This document shows, piece after piece, positions 30,471-39,372 of a DNA stretch of 64,000 bases. The stretch lies in NCBI RefSeq assembly GCF_001612945.1, contig NZ_BDBK01000005.1, forward strand, positions 116,199 to 180,198, in the 5' to 3' direction. The notes beneath the pieces are model-generated. The model did not search any database and had not been told where the DNA came from. It worked only from the letters and a program-made list of their open reading frames with translations. This DNA comes from Nocardia inohanensis NBRC 100128. GTDB lineage: Bacteria; Actinomycetota; Actinomycetes; Mycobacteriales; Mycobacteriaceae. A program made the translations under genes and the position numbers. Within the stretch, counting starts at the first letter, position 1. The number at the start of each line of letters is the position of its first letter.

Positions 30471-31913
30471 CTATTTCACGCGCGCCGCAGCCGTGGGTTC
30501 CGGTTCTCCGGATACGGCGGGATTCTCCTTCCGATAGGGAATGAGCGCGGCAATGGCGGCGGCGGCCAGGGCGACGCCGCAGCCGATGAGAAGGCCGGTG
30601 CGGAAACCGGATTCGGTGGGAATCGGGTGACCGCCGAGGGTGGTGCTCAGCTGCGCGAGCACGGCGCCGATCACCGCGGCGGAGAAGGAGGTGCCGATGG
30701 CTCGCATGAGGGTGTTGAAACTGTTGGCTGCCGCCGTTTCAGAAAGCGGGACGGCGCTCATGATCAATGCGGGCATGGCTCCGTACGCGAGCGCCACGCC
30801 GATATTGCAGACGCAGACCGAGATCAGCAGGCCCCAGGTGGAGCCCATCAGCAGGGTGGAGACGCCGTACCCGGCCGACAGGATCACCGCGCCCGCCACC
30901 AGCGTCACCTTGGGGCCGCGGAGCGCGGAAAGTTTTGCACCCAAAGGGGATACGAGCATCATGACGATGCCGCCGGGCGCCATCCACAGACCCATGGCGA
31001 GCATGGACTGCCCCAGCCCGTAGCCGGTGGCCTTCGGCAGTTGCAGCAGCTGCGGGATGAGCAGCGACGCGGAGTACATGCCGAAGCCGAGCACCATCGA
31101 GGAGGCGTTGGTCAGCAGCACCCGGGGGCGGGCGGTGACGCGCAGATCGACCATGGGGTCGGTGACGCGCAGTTCCCACCACCCCCACAGTGTGAGGACC
31201 GCGATCGCGGCGGCGAAGAGGCCGAGAATGGTGCCGCTGCCCCAGCCCCAGGTCGCGCCCTTGGAGACGCCCAGCAGCAGGCAGATCAGACCGACCCCGA
31301 GCCCGACCGCGCCGACTATGTCGAAGCGGCCCTTGGCGATTACCGGGACATCCGGCACCACCGCGTAGATGAGGACGGCGATGAGCAGGCTCAGGCCCGC
31401 CGCACCCCAGAACAGCACGCGCCAGTCGGCATGCTGGGCGACGGCCGCCGCGATGGGCAGGCCCAGCGCGCCGCCGATGCCCATCGAGGCGCTGACCATG
31501 GCGATGGACGGGCCGACGCGTTCGGCGGGCAGCAGATCGCGCAGGGCCGAAATGCCCAGCGGGAGAATGCCCATGCCCATGCCTTGCAGCCCGCGGCCGA
31601 TGATCATCGGCGCTACCGAGTCGGCCAGCGCGCACACCACCGAGCCCGCGATCAGCGGAACCGTGGAGACCAGCAGCATGAGGCGTTTGCCGTAGAGGTC
31701 GCCGAGCCGCCCCGCCACCGGCGTGGTCACCGCCGAGGCCAGCAGCGTCGCGGTCACCACCCACGAGGCATTGGAGCCGGAGGTGTGCAGCAGCTGCGGC
31801 AGTTCGCCGAGCAGCGGCACCACCAGGGTCTGCATGACGGCGGCGATGATGCCGGCCAGGGCCAGCACGCCGACGATGCCGCCGGGCCGGGCGGTGGATG
31901 TGGACGCGGCCAC
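30471..31913 (-). CDS. MFS exporter (DHA2, EmrB/QacA type)
   Basis: A 480-residue integral membrane protein with about 14 predicted helices, the count of the DHA2 drug:proton antiporters. Motif A is present as GRLGDLYGKRLMLL, with HTSGSNASWVVTATLLASAVTTPVAG before it. The start is GTG at 31913, with AGGAG six bases upstream. It is on the same strand as the NRPS gene, 100 bases upstream of its ATG, so the two may be co-transcribed. I infer that it exports the peptide or gives self-resistance. A MarR gene is divergent and a perfect palindrome lies between them. Confidence 0.9.
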   Translation of the reverse strand: MAASTSTARPGGIVGVLALAGIIAAVMQTLVVPLLGELPQLLHTSGSNASWVVTATLLASAVTTPVAGRLGDLYGKRLMLLVSTVPLIAGSVVCALADSVAPMIIGRGLQGMGMGILPLGISALRDLLPAERVGPSIAMVSASMGIGGALGLPIAAAVAQHADWRVLFWGAAGLSLLIAVLIYAVVPDVPVIAKGRFDIVGAVGLGVGLICLLLGVSKGATWGWGSGTILGLFAAAIAVLTLWGWWELRVTDPMVDLRVTARPRVLLTNASSMVLGFGMYSASLLIPQLLQLPKATGYGLGQSMLAMGLWMAPGGIVMMLVSPLGAKLSALRGPKVTLVAGAVILSAGYGVSTLLMGSTWGLLISVCVCNIGVALAYGAMPALIMSAVPLSETAAANSFNTLMRAIGTSFSAAVIGAVLAQLSTTLGGHPIPTESGFRTGLLIGCGVALAAAAIAALIPYRKENPAVSGEPEPTAAARVK

Positions 31914-31960
31914 GCGCTTCTCCTCACGTTCGAGATCAACGCATGTGTACGATACATATG

Positions 31961-31977
31961 ATGTGCATCATGCACAT
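31961..31977. promoter_or_regulatory. Palindromic operator between MFS and MarR genes
   Basis: ATGTGCAT-C-ATGCACAT, a perfect 17-base palindrome with eight-base arms, 48-64 bases before the exporter start and 64 bases before the MarR start. MarR repressors bind such sites. A weaker similar stretch (ATGTGTA..ATACAT) is at 31943-31957. Confidence 0.75.
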
Positions 31978-32040
31978 AGAAGGTGTGACCCGGGTCACCT
32001 GTGGTAGACAGATTCCCGCAGGTCGCGACGGAAGGACGGC

Positions 32041-32511
32041 ATGGACAAGCCCGAGGGATCGGCCGAAAAGCCAACGGCCCGGGTCGAATTCGAAACCATG
32101 CTGCTGGGCCGGTACACCATCAGCGCGCGCTACACCCGGGACGGGACCCGGCTGGATCGCAGCGCCTATGTACTACTGAGCCGGTTGAGCACCGAAGGGC
32201 CCATGTCCATCGGGCAGCTCACCGAGGCGTTCGGGCTCGACGCCTCCACCCTCAATCGGCAGACCGCCGCCCTGCTGCGCGCCGAATTGGTCGAGCGGAT
32301 ACCCGATCCCGACGGCGGCATCGCCCGCAAATTCCGGATCACCGCCGCCGGGGAACGCAGCCTGGAGGACCAGCGGACCGCCAATACCGAAGGGCTGGAA
32401 CGGGTCATGACGGCCTGGTCGGACGAGGATATCGCCGCCTTCGCCGGATATCTCGAACGGTTCAACACCGATATCGAACGCCTCGACGGGCGGCCCTGGC
32501 CGCGACGCTGA
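32041..32511 (+). CDS. MarR-family regulator
   Basis: A 156-residue winged-helix regulator starting at the ATG at 32041 behind GGAAGGA. The DNA-binding segment is YVLLSRLSTEGPMSIGQLTEAFGLDASTLNRQTAALLRAELVERIPDPDGGIARKFRITAAGER, with the wing at DPDGGIARKF. Helices at both ends would form the dimer interface. It is divergent from the MFS exporter and the palindrome at 31961-31977 lies in the shared promoter. I infer that it represses the exporter (and possibly the NRPS) until a small molecule binds. Confidence 0.9.
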   Translation: MDKPEGSAEKPTARVEFETMLLGRYTISARYTRDGTRLDRSAYVLLSRLSTEGPMSIGQLTEAFGLDASTLNRQTAALLRAELVERIPDPDGGIARKFRITAAGERSLEDQRTANTEGLERVMTAWSDEDIAAFAGYLERFNTDIERLDGRPWPRR

Positions 32512-32515
32512 GCCG

Positions 32516-33439
32516 TCACCGCGCGAGCACCGCGGCCGTATTCACCATCACCCGGCCCTGATTGCGCCGCGAGCGGACGAGTTCCACAGCCGCATCGAGG
32601 TTTTCGAGCGGCAGCACGGTGTGGCGCGGGCGCAGGCGACCGGCCGCCAGCAGCTCCCAGAGTTCGGCCCGCCAGGCATCGAGCTGGTCGGGGCGGGTGC
32701 GGCCGAACCGGCCGATCGAGAATCCGGTGACGGTCTTCAGGTCCGCGAGCAAGGTTCCGGCGTCGAGCGTGCCGCCACCGGCGCTGAAGGCCACCAGACG
32801 GCCTTGCGGCGCAAGGGCATTCACGCCGGCCTGGAGGATATCGCCGCCGATGCCGTCGAGCACGGCATCGACCGGCTCGCCCCAGGGCTCGGCATAGGTC
32901 ACCACGGCATCGGCTCCGCATTCGCGCAGGAATCCGGCCTTACCGGAAGTGCTTGCGGCGGCGACGATCCGGGAGGCGCCGAGCGCGCGGGCCAGCTGCA
33001 CCGCGAGATGCCCCACCCCGGAGGCCGCGCCGGTGATCAGCACCGATTCACCGGGCTGGAGCCGGGCCGCCTCGACCACCCCCAGGGCGACCAAGCCGCC
33101 GCGGACCACGGTGAGCGCATCCGCGCCGTCGACGCCGTCCGGGATCTCGGTGAGCAATTGCGGTGCGGCCAGGACGTACTCGTCGAATACGGCCTCGAAG
33201 ACCACGCCGCCCACGCGCTTTCCGATCCAGTCGGGCGAGACGTCCGGGCCGACGCTCACCACCGTGCCGACCAGCTCGCCGCCCGGCGCCGGGACATCGC
33301 CGGCGTTCAGCATGCGCACCAGGCCCAATCCGATGCCGGCCAATTCGGTACGGACCAGCAGTTGCCCGGACGCCGGCGCGGGCCGGTCGGCATCGGTGGT
33401 GACGGCCGCGGCGCTACCGGTGAATCGAATCTTGCGCAT
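32516..33439 (-). CDS. MDR-family NAD(P)H-dependent oxidoreductase (quinone reductase-like)
   Basis: A 307-residue medium-chain reductase without the zinc ligands. The N-terminal GroES-like half holds PGGELVGTVVSVG; the Rossmann half has VLITGAASGVGHLAVQLARALGASRIVAAAS. The length is a little short for the family (usually about 320-330). The ATG at 33439 follows GGAAAGG. It converges on the MarR gene with a four-base gap. The cofactor and substrate are unknown. A link with the NRPS locus is possible only by position. Confidence 0.85.
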   Translation of the reverse strand: MRKIRFTGSAAAVTTDADRPAPASGQLLVRTELAGIGLGLVRMLNAGDVPAPGGELVGTVVSVGPDVSPDWIGKRVGGVVFEAVFDEYVLAAPQLLTEIPDGVDGADALTVVRGGLVALGVVEAARLQPGESVLITGAASGVGHLAVQLARALGASRIVAAASTSGKAGFLRECGADAVVTYAEPWGEPVDAVLDGIGGDILQAGVNALAPQGRLVAFSAGGGTLDAGTLLADLKTVTGFSIGRFGRTRPDQLDAWRAELWELLAAGRLRPRHTVLPLENLDAAVELVRSRRNQGRVMVNTAAVLAR

Positions 33440-33508
33440 GAGCGGCCTTTCCCGAACTAATTTATGATTGACCTAAAGTTAGGGCTGGGCAATTATGTGC
33501 GTCAAGCA

Positions 33509-33543
33509 CAAAAAAGCGGCACCCGTCCGAAGACGGGTGCCGC
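33509..33543 (-). terminator. Intrinsic terminator of ctaD
   Basis: Hairpin with 12-base perfect arms GCGGCACCCGTC/GACGGGTGCCGC and a CGAA loop. On the minus strand it follows the ctaD stop and runs into six Ts. Confidence 0.92.
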
Positions 33544-33561
33544 CGACTGATCCGCGAGGCG

Positions 33562-35301
33562 CTAGCTGGACGCCTTGTCGTACTCCACCACCGAGTGATG
33601 GCTTCCCGAACCCCAGCCCACGTGCGCCTCCGCCCGCATCCGATCGACCATGTGTGGGTAGTGCAGCTCGAAAGCCGGACGCTCCGAACGGATCTGCGGC
33701 AGCTCGTAGAAGTTGTGCCGCGGCGGCGGGCAGGTGGTCGCCCACTCCAGCGAGTTGCCGTAGCCCCACGGATCGTCCACGGTCACCACTTCGCCGTAGC
33801 GGTAGGACTTGAAGACGTTCCACACGAACGGCAGCACCGACGCGCCCAGGATGAACGAGCCGATGGTGGAAATGGTGTTGAGCGTGGTGAATCCGTCACC
33901 GGGCAGGTAGTCGGCGTAGCGGCGCGGCATACCCTCCGCACCCAGCCAGTGCTGCACCAGGAAGGTGGTGTGGAAGCCGACGAAGGTGGTCCAGAAGTGC
34001 CACTTGCCCAGACGCTCGTCCAGCATCCGGCCGGTGATCTTCGGGAACCAGAAGTAGATGCCCGCGTAGGTGGCGAAGGCGATGGTCCCGAAGAGCACGT
34101 AGTGGAAGTGCGCGACCACGAAATACGAGTCGGAGACCTGGAAGTCCAGCGGCGGGCTGGCCAGCAGCACGCCCGTCAGACCGCCGAAGAGGAAGGTGAC
34201 GATGAAGCCACAGGCCCACAGCATCGGCGTCTCGAAGGTCAGCTGACCGCGCCACATGGTGCCGATCCAGTTGAAGAACTTCACTCCCGTCGGCACCGCG
34301 ATCAGGAAGGTCATGAACGAGAAGTACGGCAGCAGCACCGCACCGGTGGCGTACATGTGATGCGCCCACACCGCGATGGACAGCGCGGCGATACCCAGCG
34401 TCGCGTAGACCAGCGTGGTGTAACCGAAGATCGGCTTACGCGAGAAGACCGGGAAGATCTCCGACACGATGCCGAAGAACGGCAGCGCGATGATGTACAC
34501 CTCGGGGTGACCGAAGAACCAGAACAGGTGCTGGTAGAGGATCGCGCCGCCATTGGCCGGGTCGTAGATGTGCCCGCCCAGATGCCGGTCGTAGGCCAGG
34601 CCGAAGAGCGCGGCGGTCAGGATCGGGAAGGCCACCAGGATCAGGAAGCTGGTCACCAGAATCGTCCAGGTGAACACCGGCATGCGGAACAGCGTCATGC
34701 CCGGGCAGCGCAGGCAGACCACGGTGGTGGTCATATTGACCGCGCCCAGGATGGTGCCCAGACCCGAGACCGCCAGGCCCAGGATCCAGAGATCGGCGCC
34801 GACGCCCGGCGCGTGCACGATGTCCGAGAGCGGGGTGTAGGCCGTCCAGCCGAAGTCGGCCGCACCGCCCGGGGTGAGGAACCCGGCCGTGGCCATGGTC
34901 CCGCCGAACAGGTACAGCCAGTAGCTGAAGGAGTTCAAGCGCGGGAACGCCACATCCGGTGCGCCGATCTGGAGCGGCAGAATGTAATTCGCGAATCCGA
35001 AGACGATGGCGGTCGCGTAGAACAGCAGCATGATGGTGCCGTGCATGGTGAACAGCCGATTGAACTGCTCCGGGGAGAGGAACTGCATACCCGGCCGGGC
35101 CAGCTCGGCACGCATCAGCAACGCCATGATGCCGCCGATCATGAAGAAGGTGATGGCGGTGGTCAGGTACATGATGCCGAGCATCTTCGGGTCGGTCGTC
35201 GTGATCGCCTTGTAGAGAAATGACCCCTTGGGCCCCGTTCGAGGCGGATAGGGCCGGACGGCCTCGAGGTTCTGTTGGGGCTTTGGAGCTACGGCAGTCA
35301 C
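33562..35301 (-). CDS. ctaD: Cytochrome c oxidase subunit I
   Basis: Catalytic subunit of the aa3 terminal oxidase (579 residues), which reduces O2 to water and pumps protons. The GTG at 35301 sits behind AAGGAGG and gives [10 protein letters not shown], a usual actinobacterial N-terminus. About 12 membrane helices are present. The haem a ligand is in FTMHGTIML, the CuB/Tyr region is [15 protein letters not shown], the two CuB His are in [10 protein letters not shown], and haem a3/a ligands are in [13 protein letters not shown]. No other oxidase subunits are beside it, as is usual in Mycobacterium and Nocardia. A strong terminator follows. Confidence 0.97.
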   Translation of the reverse strand: MTAVAPKPQQNLEAVRPYPPRTGPKGSFLYKAITTTDPKMLGIMYLTTAITFFMIGGIMALLMRAELARPGMQFLSPEQFNRLFTMHGTIMLLFYATAIVFGFANYILPLQIGAPDVAFPRLNSFSYWLYLFGGTMATAGFLTPGGAADFGWTAYTPLSDIVHAPGVGADLWILGLAVSGLGTILGAVNMTTTVVCLRCPGMTLFRMPVFTWTILVTSFLILVAFPILTAALFGLAYDRHLGGHIYDPANGGAILYQHLFWFFGHPEVYIIALPFFGIVSEIFPVFSRKPIFGYTTLVYATLGIAALSIAVWAHHMYATGAVLLPYFSFMTFLIAVPTGVKFFNWIGTMWRGQLTFETPMLWACGFIVTFLFGGLTGVLLASPPLDFQVSDSYFVVAHFHYVLFGTIAFATYAGIYFWFPKITGRMLDERLGKWHFWTTFVGFHTTFLVQHWLGAEGMPRRYADYLPGDGFTTLNTISTIGSFILGASVLPFVWNVFKSYRYGEVVTVDDPWGYGNSLEWATTCPPPRHNFYELPQIRSERPAFELHYPHMVDRMRAEAHVGWGSGSHHSVVEYDKASS

Positions 35302-35653
35302 CAATCCTCCTTGGGAGGTTTCCGGTCCAGCTGTCCGATAAATGGGGCCATAGAACGGCGCACAGCGTACACACAGCAAATAGATCTTCGCCGAAAACAC
35401 TCCGGGCCGGAGGGATTGCGGCCGAAATGAAAGTTGTCAGGTCATCCGCTCGTCCGGAGCGGAACCATTGGCCGAGCTGTCACAGACGGTTATGGTGAGA
35501 CCCGGCGGCCGGCCCGGCAGGACCCGGACGTCGACCGTAATGTACAGAAGCTATCAAACCGACCGGGTGGAAACAGTTTTGGCGCGTTGTTCACCCCCGA
35601 TTCATCCCCCGACATCATCGAATCCTCATAGGACCCGCTTCATTATCAGCACC
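35302..35653. other. Gap of 352 bases between ctaD and a secreted-protein gene
   Basis: Contains the divergent promoter regions of ctaD and the small secreted protein. I see only a short CCGCTC/GAGCGG repeat at about 35449-35465 and no convincing gene, RNA or terminator. Confidence 0.5.
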
Positions 35654-36052
35654 ATGAGTCGTTCACTACGCACCCGAATCACCACCGCGCTAGTGGTCGG
35701 CACCCTCGGCACCCTGCTCGCCGCCGGTGCGGCCACGGCCAACGGGGAACCCAAGGCGGTCATTCAGGGCCGCACCTCCGTCACCGCGCACGTCACCGGT
35801 GAGAAACCCGGATATCGCTGCCAGCTCGCGGGCAAGGATGTCGCCGGGCCGTGGGACACCGTCGGCTCCGACGGTTCGGTCTCGCTCACCCTCGGCGGCA
35901 GCCGGCCCAAGGGCAAACATCTGCGGGTCATCTGCGAGGACCCCAAGCGCGGGGACGCCAGCCTGCACACCGTGCGCGCGGATCGGGTGACCTACGACGG
36001 GGCGCTCTCCCCCATTCGGAAGATCATCAACAGCAAGCTGTTCGGCGGGTAG
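35654..36052 (+). CDS. Small secreted protein, unknown function
   Basis: A 132-residue protein with a clear signal peptide (SLRTRITTALVVGTLGTLLAAGAATA-N). The mature part is a likely beta-rich domain with two cysteines (GYRCQL and VICEDP) that could form a disulfide, and ends SPIRKIINSKLFGG. Proteins of this kind are common in Nocardia but I know of no assigned role. The ATG at 35654 is taken because the signal peptide starts there. It is flanked by ctaD (divergent) and an LLM oxidoreductase (convergent). Confidence 0.8.
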   Translation: MSRSLRTRITTALVVGTLGTLLAAGAATANGEPKAVIQGRTSVTAHVTGEKPGYRCQLAGKDVAGPWDTVGSDGSVSLTLGGSRPKGKHLRVICEDPKRGDASLHTVRADRVTYDGALSPIRKIINSKLFGG

Positions 36053-36109
36053 CAGGCCGGTCGCGGGGCCCCTCCCCCACACCCTCGTTGCCGAACTGGG
36101 CCGGGCCGC

Positions 36110-36961
36110 CTAACCGGCGCGGGCGGCGGCCACGGCGGCCCGGACGGCGGGGGCGGTCTCGTTGGCGAAACGGGTTGCCGCCCATTCGTCGTCGGGAGCC
36201 AGGGGGAGCAGGAATTCGCTGACGCCCGTGGTGAGCGCGAGCTCGGTGAGCTGCGGCGGGGGCATGACCGGGTCGATGACGTAGGCGCGGCGGATCAGGG
36301 CGGGAACGCGGCCCGCGTCGCGTGCGCCCGTGTCGATGGCGGCCATCAGGTGCGGGAGTTTTCCGGGCGGGGCGTAGCTGACGCCGCCGAGCCAGCCGTC
36401 GGCCAATTCGCCGGCCAGCCGCAGCGCGCGCGGACCGTAGACGCCGAACCAGATGGGAATGTGCTGCGGCGGCAGCGGACCGGGTTTCGCGCCGTCGAGC
36501 TGGTAGATCTCGCCCTCGATGACGGTGCGGTCGGACTCGCCCCACAGGCCGCGCAGGATGGCCACCGCCTCGCGCAGGCCGGTGAGGGCCTGGCCGGGTT
36601 TGCGATACGGGCCGCCCATGGCCTCGATGGCATCCCAGAAAGCGCCCGCGCCCAAACCGAGTTCGAATCGGCCGCCGCTGAGCACGGCCAGGGTGGCGGC
36701 CCCGCGCGCGAGCACCGCGGGCGGGCGCAGCGGCAGATTCGCCACCGCGGGCAGCAGCGTCAGATTGCGGGTGGTGGCGGCCAGATAGGACAGCAGCGTC
36801 CAGGTGTCGAAGAAGGCGGGCTGATAGGGGTGATCCTGGACGGCCAGCAGATCGAGGCCGGATCGGTCGGCCCGCTGCACCAGGCGCAGCAGCGCATGGT
36901 GGCGCGCCGCCTCGGGCGGAACGAAGATCCCGAACTTCAGTTCATGTCCGTAATCACCCAT
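36110..36961 (-). CDS. LLM-class, probably F420-dependent, oxidoreductase
   Basis: A 283-residue luciferase-like (beta/alpha)8 enzyme. Recognised segments are the strand KFGIFVPPEA, DLLAVQDHPYQPAFFDTW, TLLPAVANLPLRPPAVLARGAATLAVLSGGRFELGLGAGAFWDAIEAMGG and PIWFGVYGPRALRLAGELADGW. The GRFELGLGAG motif is the cofactor-phosphate-binding loop. Most actinobacterial members use F420, but FMN cannot be ruled out. I chose the ATG at 36961; the frame extends to 37042, with no better ribosome site. Function is unknown. Confidence 0.85.
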   Translation of the reverse strand: MGDYGHELKFGIFVPPEAARHHALLRLVQRADRSGLDLLAVQDHPYQPAFFDTWTLLSYLAATTRNLTLLPAVANLPLRPPAVLARGAATLAVLSGGRFELGLGAGAFWDAIEAMGGPYRKPGQALTGLREAVAILRGLWGESDRTVIEGEIYQLDGAKPGPLPPQHIPIWFGVYGPRALRLAGELADGWLGGVSYAPPGKLPHLMAAIDTGARDAGRVPALIRRAYVIDPVMPPPQLTELALTTGVSEFLLPLAPDDEWAATRFANETAPAVRAAVAAARAG

Positions 36962-37117
36962 AGCAAACTTCAAGTTACGCCTGCTGACCTGGCCTTCCCG
37001 CCAAGACCCCTGTCGGGGCGGCGAGTCATCAGGGGTATACACCTCGTCATTCCGGGAGTGGGGGCTACAAGATCACGGACCGCCGCCCGATCGTGATCAA
37101 TCGGGAATTCGATTCCA

Positions 37118-37152
37118 TTGTCGTTGGCGGGCAACGAATTACAATCGATCTC
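37118..37152 (+). promoter_or_regulatory. Sigma-70-like promoter for a leaderless mRNA
   Basis: TTGTCG at 37118-37123, a 16-base spacer and TACAAT at 37140-37145. The GTG start of the next gene is seven bases after the -10, so transcription would start at or next to it. This decides the start at 37153. Confidence 0.6.
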
Positions 37153-37911
37153 GTGCAGCTATCGAGCACATTGGACACCGCCCGCAAGCACCTCGACGGC
37201 GTCGATCCCGCCGCCCTCACCCATGCGCGAGATCGTCTGGCCGAGACCGGAATCGCGCGCCTGGGCTTCCTGCTCCCCTACCGGGTGAAACGCAGCCTGG
37301 CCGCCGAGGCGCTCACCCTGGTCGAGCATCACCGGAACTGGGAGTCCCCCGCGCCCGAGACCGAACCGGCCCGGCGGCGCGCAATCGCGGTGGAGCACAA
37401 CGAGGTCACCGCGCGCGGCCACTGCATCCCCGCCCTCTACGACTGTGAACCCTTGCGGCACAAGCTCACCGTCATCGCGACCGAACCGGTACTACCCTGC
37501 CCCGCCCCGCGCCGCTTCGCCGTCACCCGCCGCCACCACGACGACTCCCCCACCCGATGGCATTGGGACGACTACGCTTTCACCCTGGTCCTGGTGGTGG
37601 AATGCCCACCCCTGGAAGAGGGCGGCTTCGTCCAGACCGTCCCCCACACCCGCCCGGACCGCCGGCACACCGAGATCAACCGCACCCTCACCCGCAATGC
37701 CATCCACTCCTGGGAACTCAACCCCGGCGATCTCTACCTGCTGCGCGCCGACACCACCCTGCACCGCGTGCACCCCTTCGACCACGGCCGCCGCACCACC
37801 ATCCACATGACCTTCGCCTCCACCGCCGACCTGGAGCGCGAGCAAGCATCGAGCACACTTTCCTCAGGTTTATCGAACGCGCGTCGGGTTATGACGAATC
37901 ACGCATACTGA
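37153..37911 (+). CDS. Putative Fe(II)/2-oxoglutarate dioxygenase (ArpA/HalD-like)
   Basis: A 252-residue protein with a double-stranded beta-helix look. The metal facial triad is in RWHWDDY (His-x-Asp) and a later His in LHRVHPFDHGRRTTIHMTF, with the Arg that would bind 2-oxoglutarate nearby. The HxD form suits a hydroxylase rather than a halogenase, which usually has HxG or HxA. Its substrate is unknown. The start at 37153 is favoured by the promoter geometry; the frame is open to a GTG at 37093. It lies 90 bases before the WS/DGAT gene in the same direction but has no clear functional link to it. Confidence 0.65.
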   Translation: MQLSSTLDTARKHLDGVDPAALTHARDRLAETGIARLGFLLPYRVKRSLAAEALTLVEHHRNWESPAPETEPARRRAIAVEHNEVTARGHCIPALYDCEPLRHKLTVIATEPVLPCPAPRRFAVTRRHHDDSPTRWHWDDYAFTLVLVVECPPLEEGGFVQTVPHTRPDRRHTEINRTLTRNAIHSWELNPGDLYLLRADTTLHRVHPFDHGRRTTIHMTFASTADLEREQASSTLSSGLSNARRVMTNHAY

Positions 37912-38001
37912 TAATGTGATTCACCGTTAACGCAGCGGGGGGCAGCGTCGCCGCACCGTTACCTCGCCCGGGCAGTTCTGCCCCACCGGTTAGGCGAACC
38001 G

Positions 38002-39363
38002 ATGGACCTTCTCAATCCGCTCGACGCGATCTTCCTCGCGATCGAATCCCGTGAACACCCCATGCACGTGGGTGGGCTACAGCTGTTCGAGCCGCCCGCC
38101 GATGCCGGGCCGGAGTTCACCCACGACCTCTACCGCACCATGGCGGGGGCCACGGACGTTCGCACCCGGTTCCGGCGACGACCGAGCCGGCGGTTCGGTG
38201 GTTTCTCGACGCTCAGCTGGGATCACGCCGAGCATGTCGACCTGCACTATCACCTGCGCCGCAGTGCGCTGCCGTCGCCGGGCGGGCTGCCGGATCTGCT
38301 GGATCTGACCGAACGGCTGCACGGGATCCTGCTGGACCGGCATCGGCCGCTGTGGGAGGCGCGGCTCATCGAGGGGCTGGACGACGGGCGGTTCGCGGTC
38401 TACATCAAGATGCATCACGCGCTCATCGACGGCGTCTCGGCCATGCGGCTGTTGCAGCGCACCATGACCGACGACCCGCTCGACACCCGGGTGCGGGTGC
38501 CGTGGGGCGCGCCGGTGGTGGAGCGCGACGACAGCGTGACGCCGCCGAGCCAGCTCCAGCTGTTGCGAAAGTCCCTGCCGCGCATGGTGCGCAGCATCGG
38601 ATCGGTCGCCGCGCCGTTGCGGGGCGCGCTGGACGGGCGGCTCACCATGCCGATGACCGCGCCGCGCACCATGTTCAACGTCTCCATCGGCGGGGCGCGC
38701 CGGATCGCGGTGCGGTCCTGGCCGCTGGAGCGGGTCAACGCGGTCCGGCAGGCCACCGGGGCCACCATCAACGACATCGTGCTCGCCATGAGTTCGGCGG
38801 CGCTGCGCTCCTACCTGGTGGAGCACGACGCGCTACCGGACGAGCCGCTGATCGCCATGGTGCCGGTGAACATTCGCAGCGCCGCGGAATCCGATGTCTC
38901 CGAAGGCAATATGGTGGCGGCCTGCCTGGCGAACCTGGCCACGCACCTGGATGATCCGGCGGCGCGGCTGGCGGCCATCAGCACCTCGATGCGCGAAGCC
39001 AAATCGGTCTTCACCCAGTTGCCCAAGACCGAGGCCATGCTGCTGTCGGCACTGCTCATGTCGCCGCTCGGGGTAGCGCTGGTGCCCGGCTTCGAAGCGC
39101 TGCCGCGGATGCCGTTCAACCTGGTCATCTCGAATGTGCCGGGCCCGCGCAAGCCGGTGTACATGCAGGGCGCGCGGCTGGACGCCAACTATCCGCTGTC
39201 GATTCCGTACGAATCGCAGGCCATGAACATCACCCTCACCACCAATGGCGAGAACCTGGACTTCGGCATCGTCGGCTGCCGCCGCACCGTGCCGGACCTG
39301 GATCGCTTCCCGGATCATCTGGAGAACGGGTTGGCCGAACTGGAGCGAGCGGTCGCCCACTAA
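38002..39363 (+). CDS. WS/DGAT wax ester synthase / diacylglycerol acyltransferase
   Basis: A 453-residue acyltransferase that esterifies diacylglycerol or fatty alcohols with acyl-CoA to make storage lipid. The active-site motif HHALIDG is at about residues 139-145, and the start MDLLNPLDAIFLAIESREHPMHVGGL is typical of the family. Later conserved blocks are NDIVLAMSSAALRSYL, PVNIRSAAE and FNLVISNVPGPRKPVYMQGARL (the NVPGP motif). Nocardia, Rhodococcus and Mycobacterium carry many copies. It is followed after nine bases by an RluA-type gene, so the two may share a transcript without a functional link. Confidence 0.95.
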   Translation: MDLLNPLDAIFLAIESREHPMHVGGLQLFEPPADAGPEFTHDLYRTMAGATDVRTRFRRRPSRRFGGFSTLSWDHAEHVDLHYHLRRSALPSPGGLPDLLDLTERLHGILLDRHRPLWEARLIEGLDDGRFAVYIKMHHALIDGVSAMRLLQRTMTDDPLDTRVRVPWGAPVVERDDSVTPPSQLQLLRKSLPRMVRSIGSVAAPLRGALDGRLTMPMTAPRTMFNVSIGGARRIAVRSWPLERVNAVRQATGATINDIVLAMSSAALRSYLVEHDALPDEPLIAMVPVNIRSAAESDVSEGNMVAACLANLATHLDDPAARLAAISTSMREAKSVFTQLPKTEAMLLSALLMSPLGVALVPGFEALPRMPFNLVISNVPGPRKPVYMQGARLDANYPLSIPYESQAMNITLTTNGENLDFGIVGCRRTVPDLDRFPDHLENGLAELERAVAH

Positions 39364-39372
39364 CCTGGCCGG

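Noticed and set aside
33595..35223. 542-residue plus-strand frame opposite ctaD
   Set aside because: The minus strand encodes a full cytochrome oxidase subunit I; the antisense translation is low-complexity.
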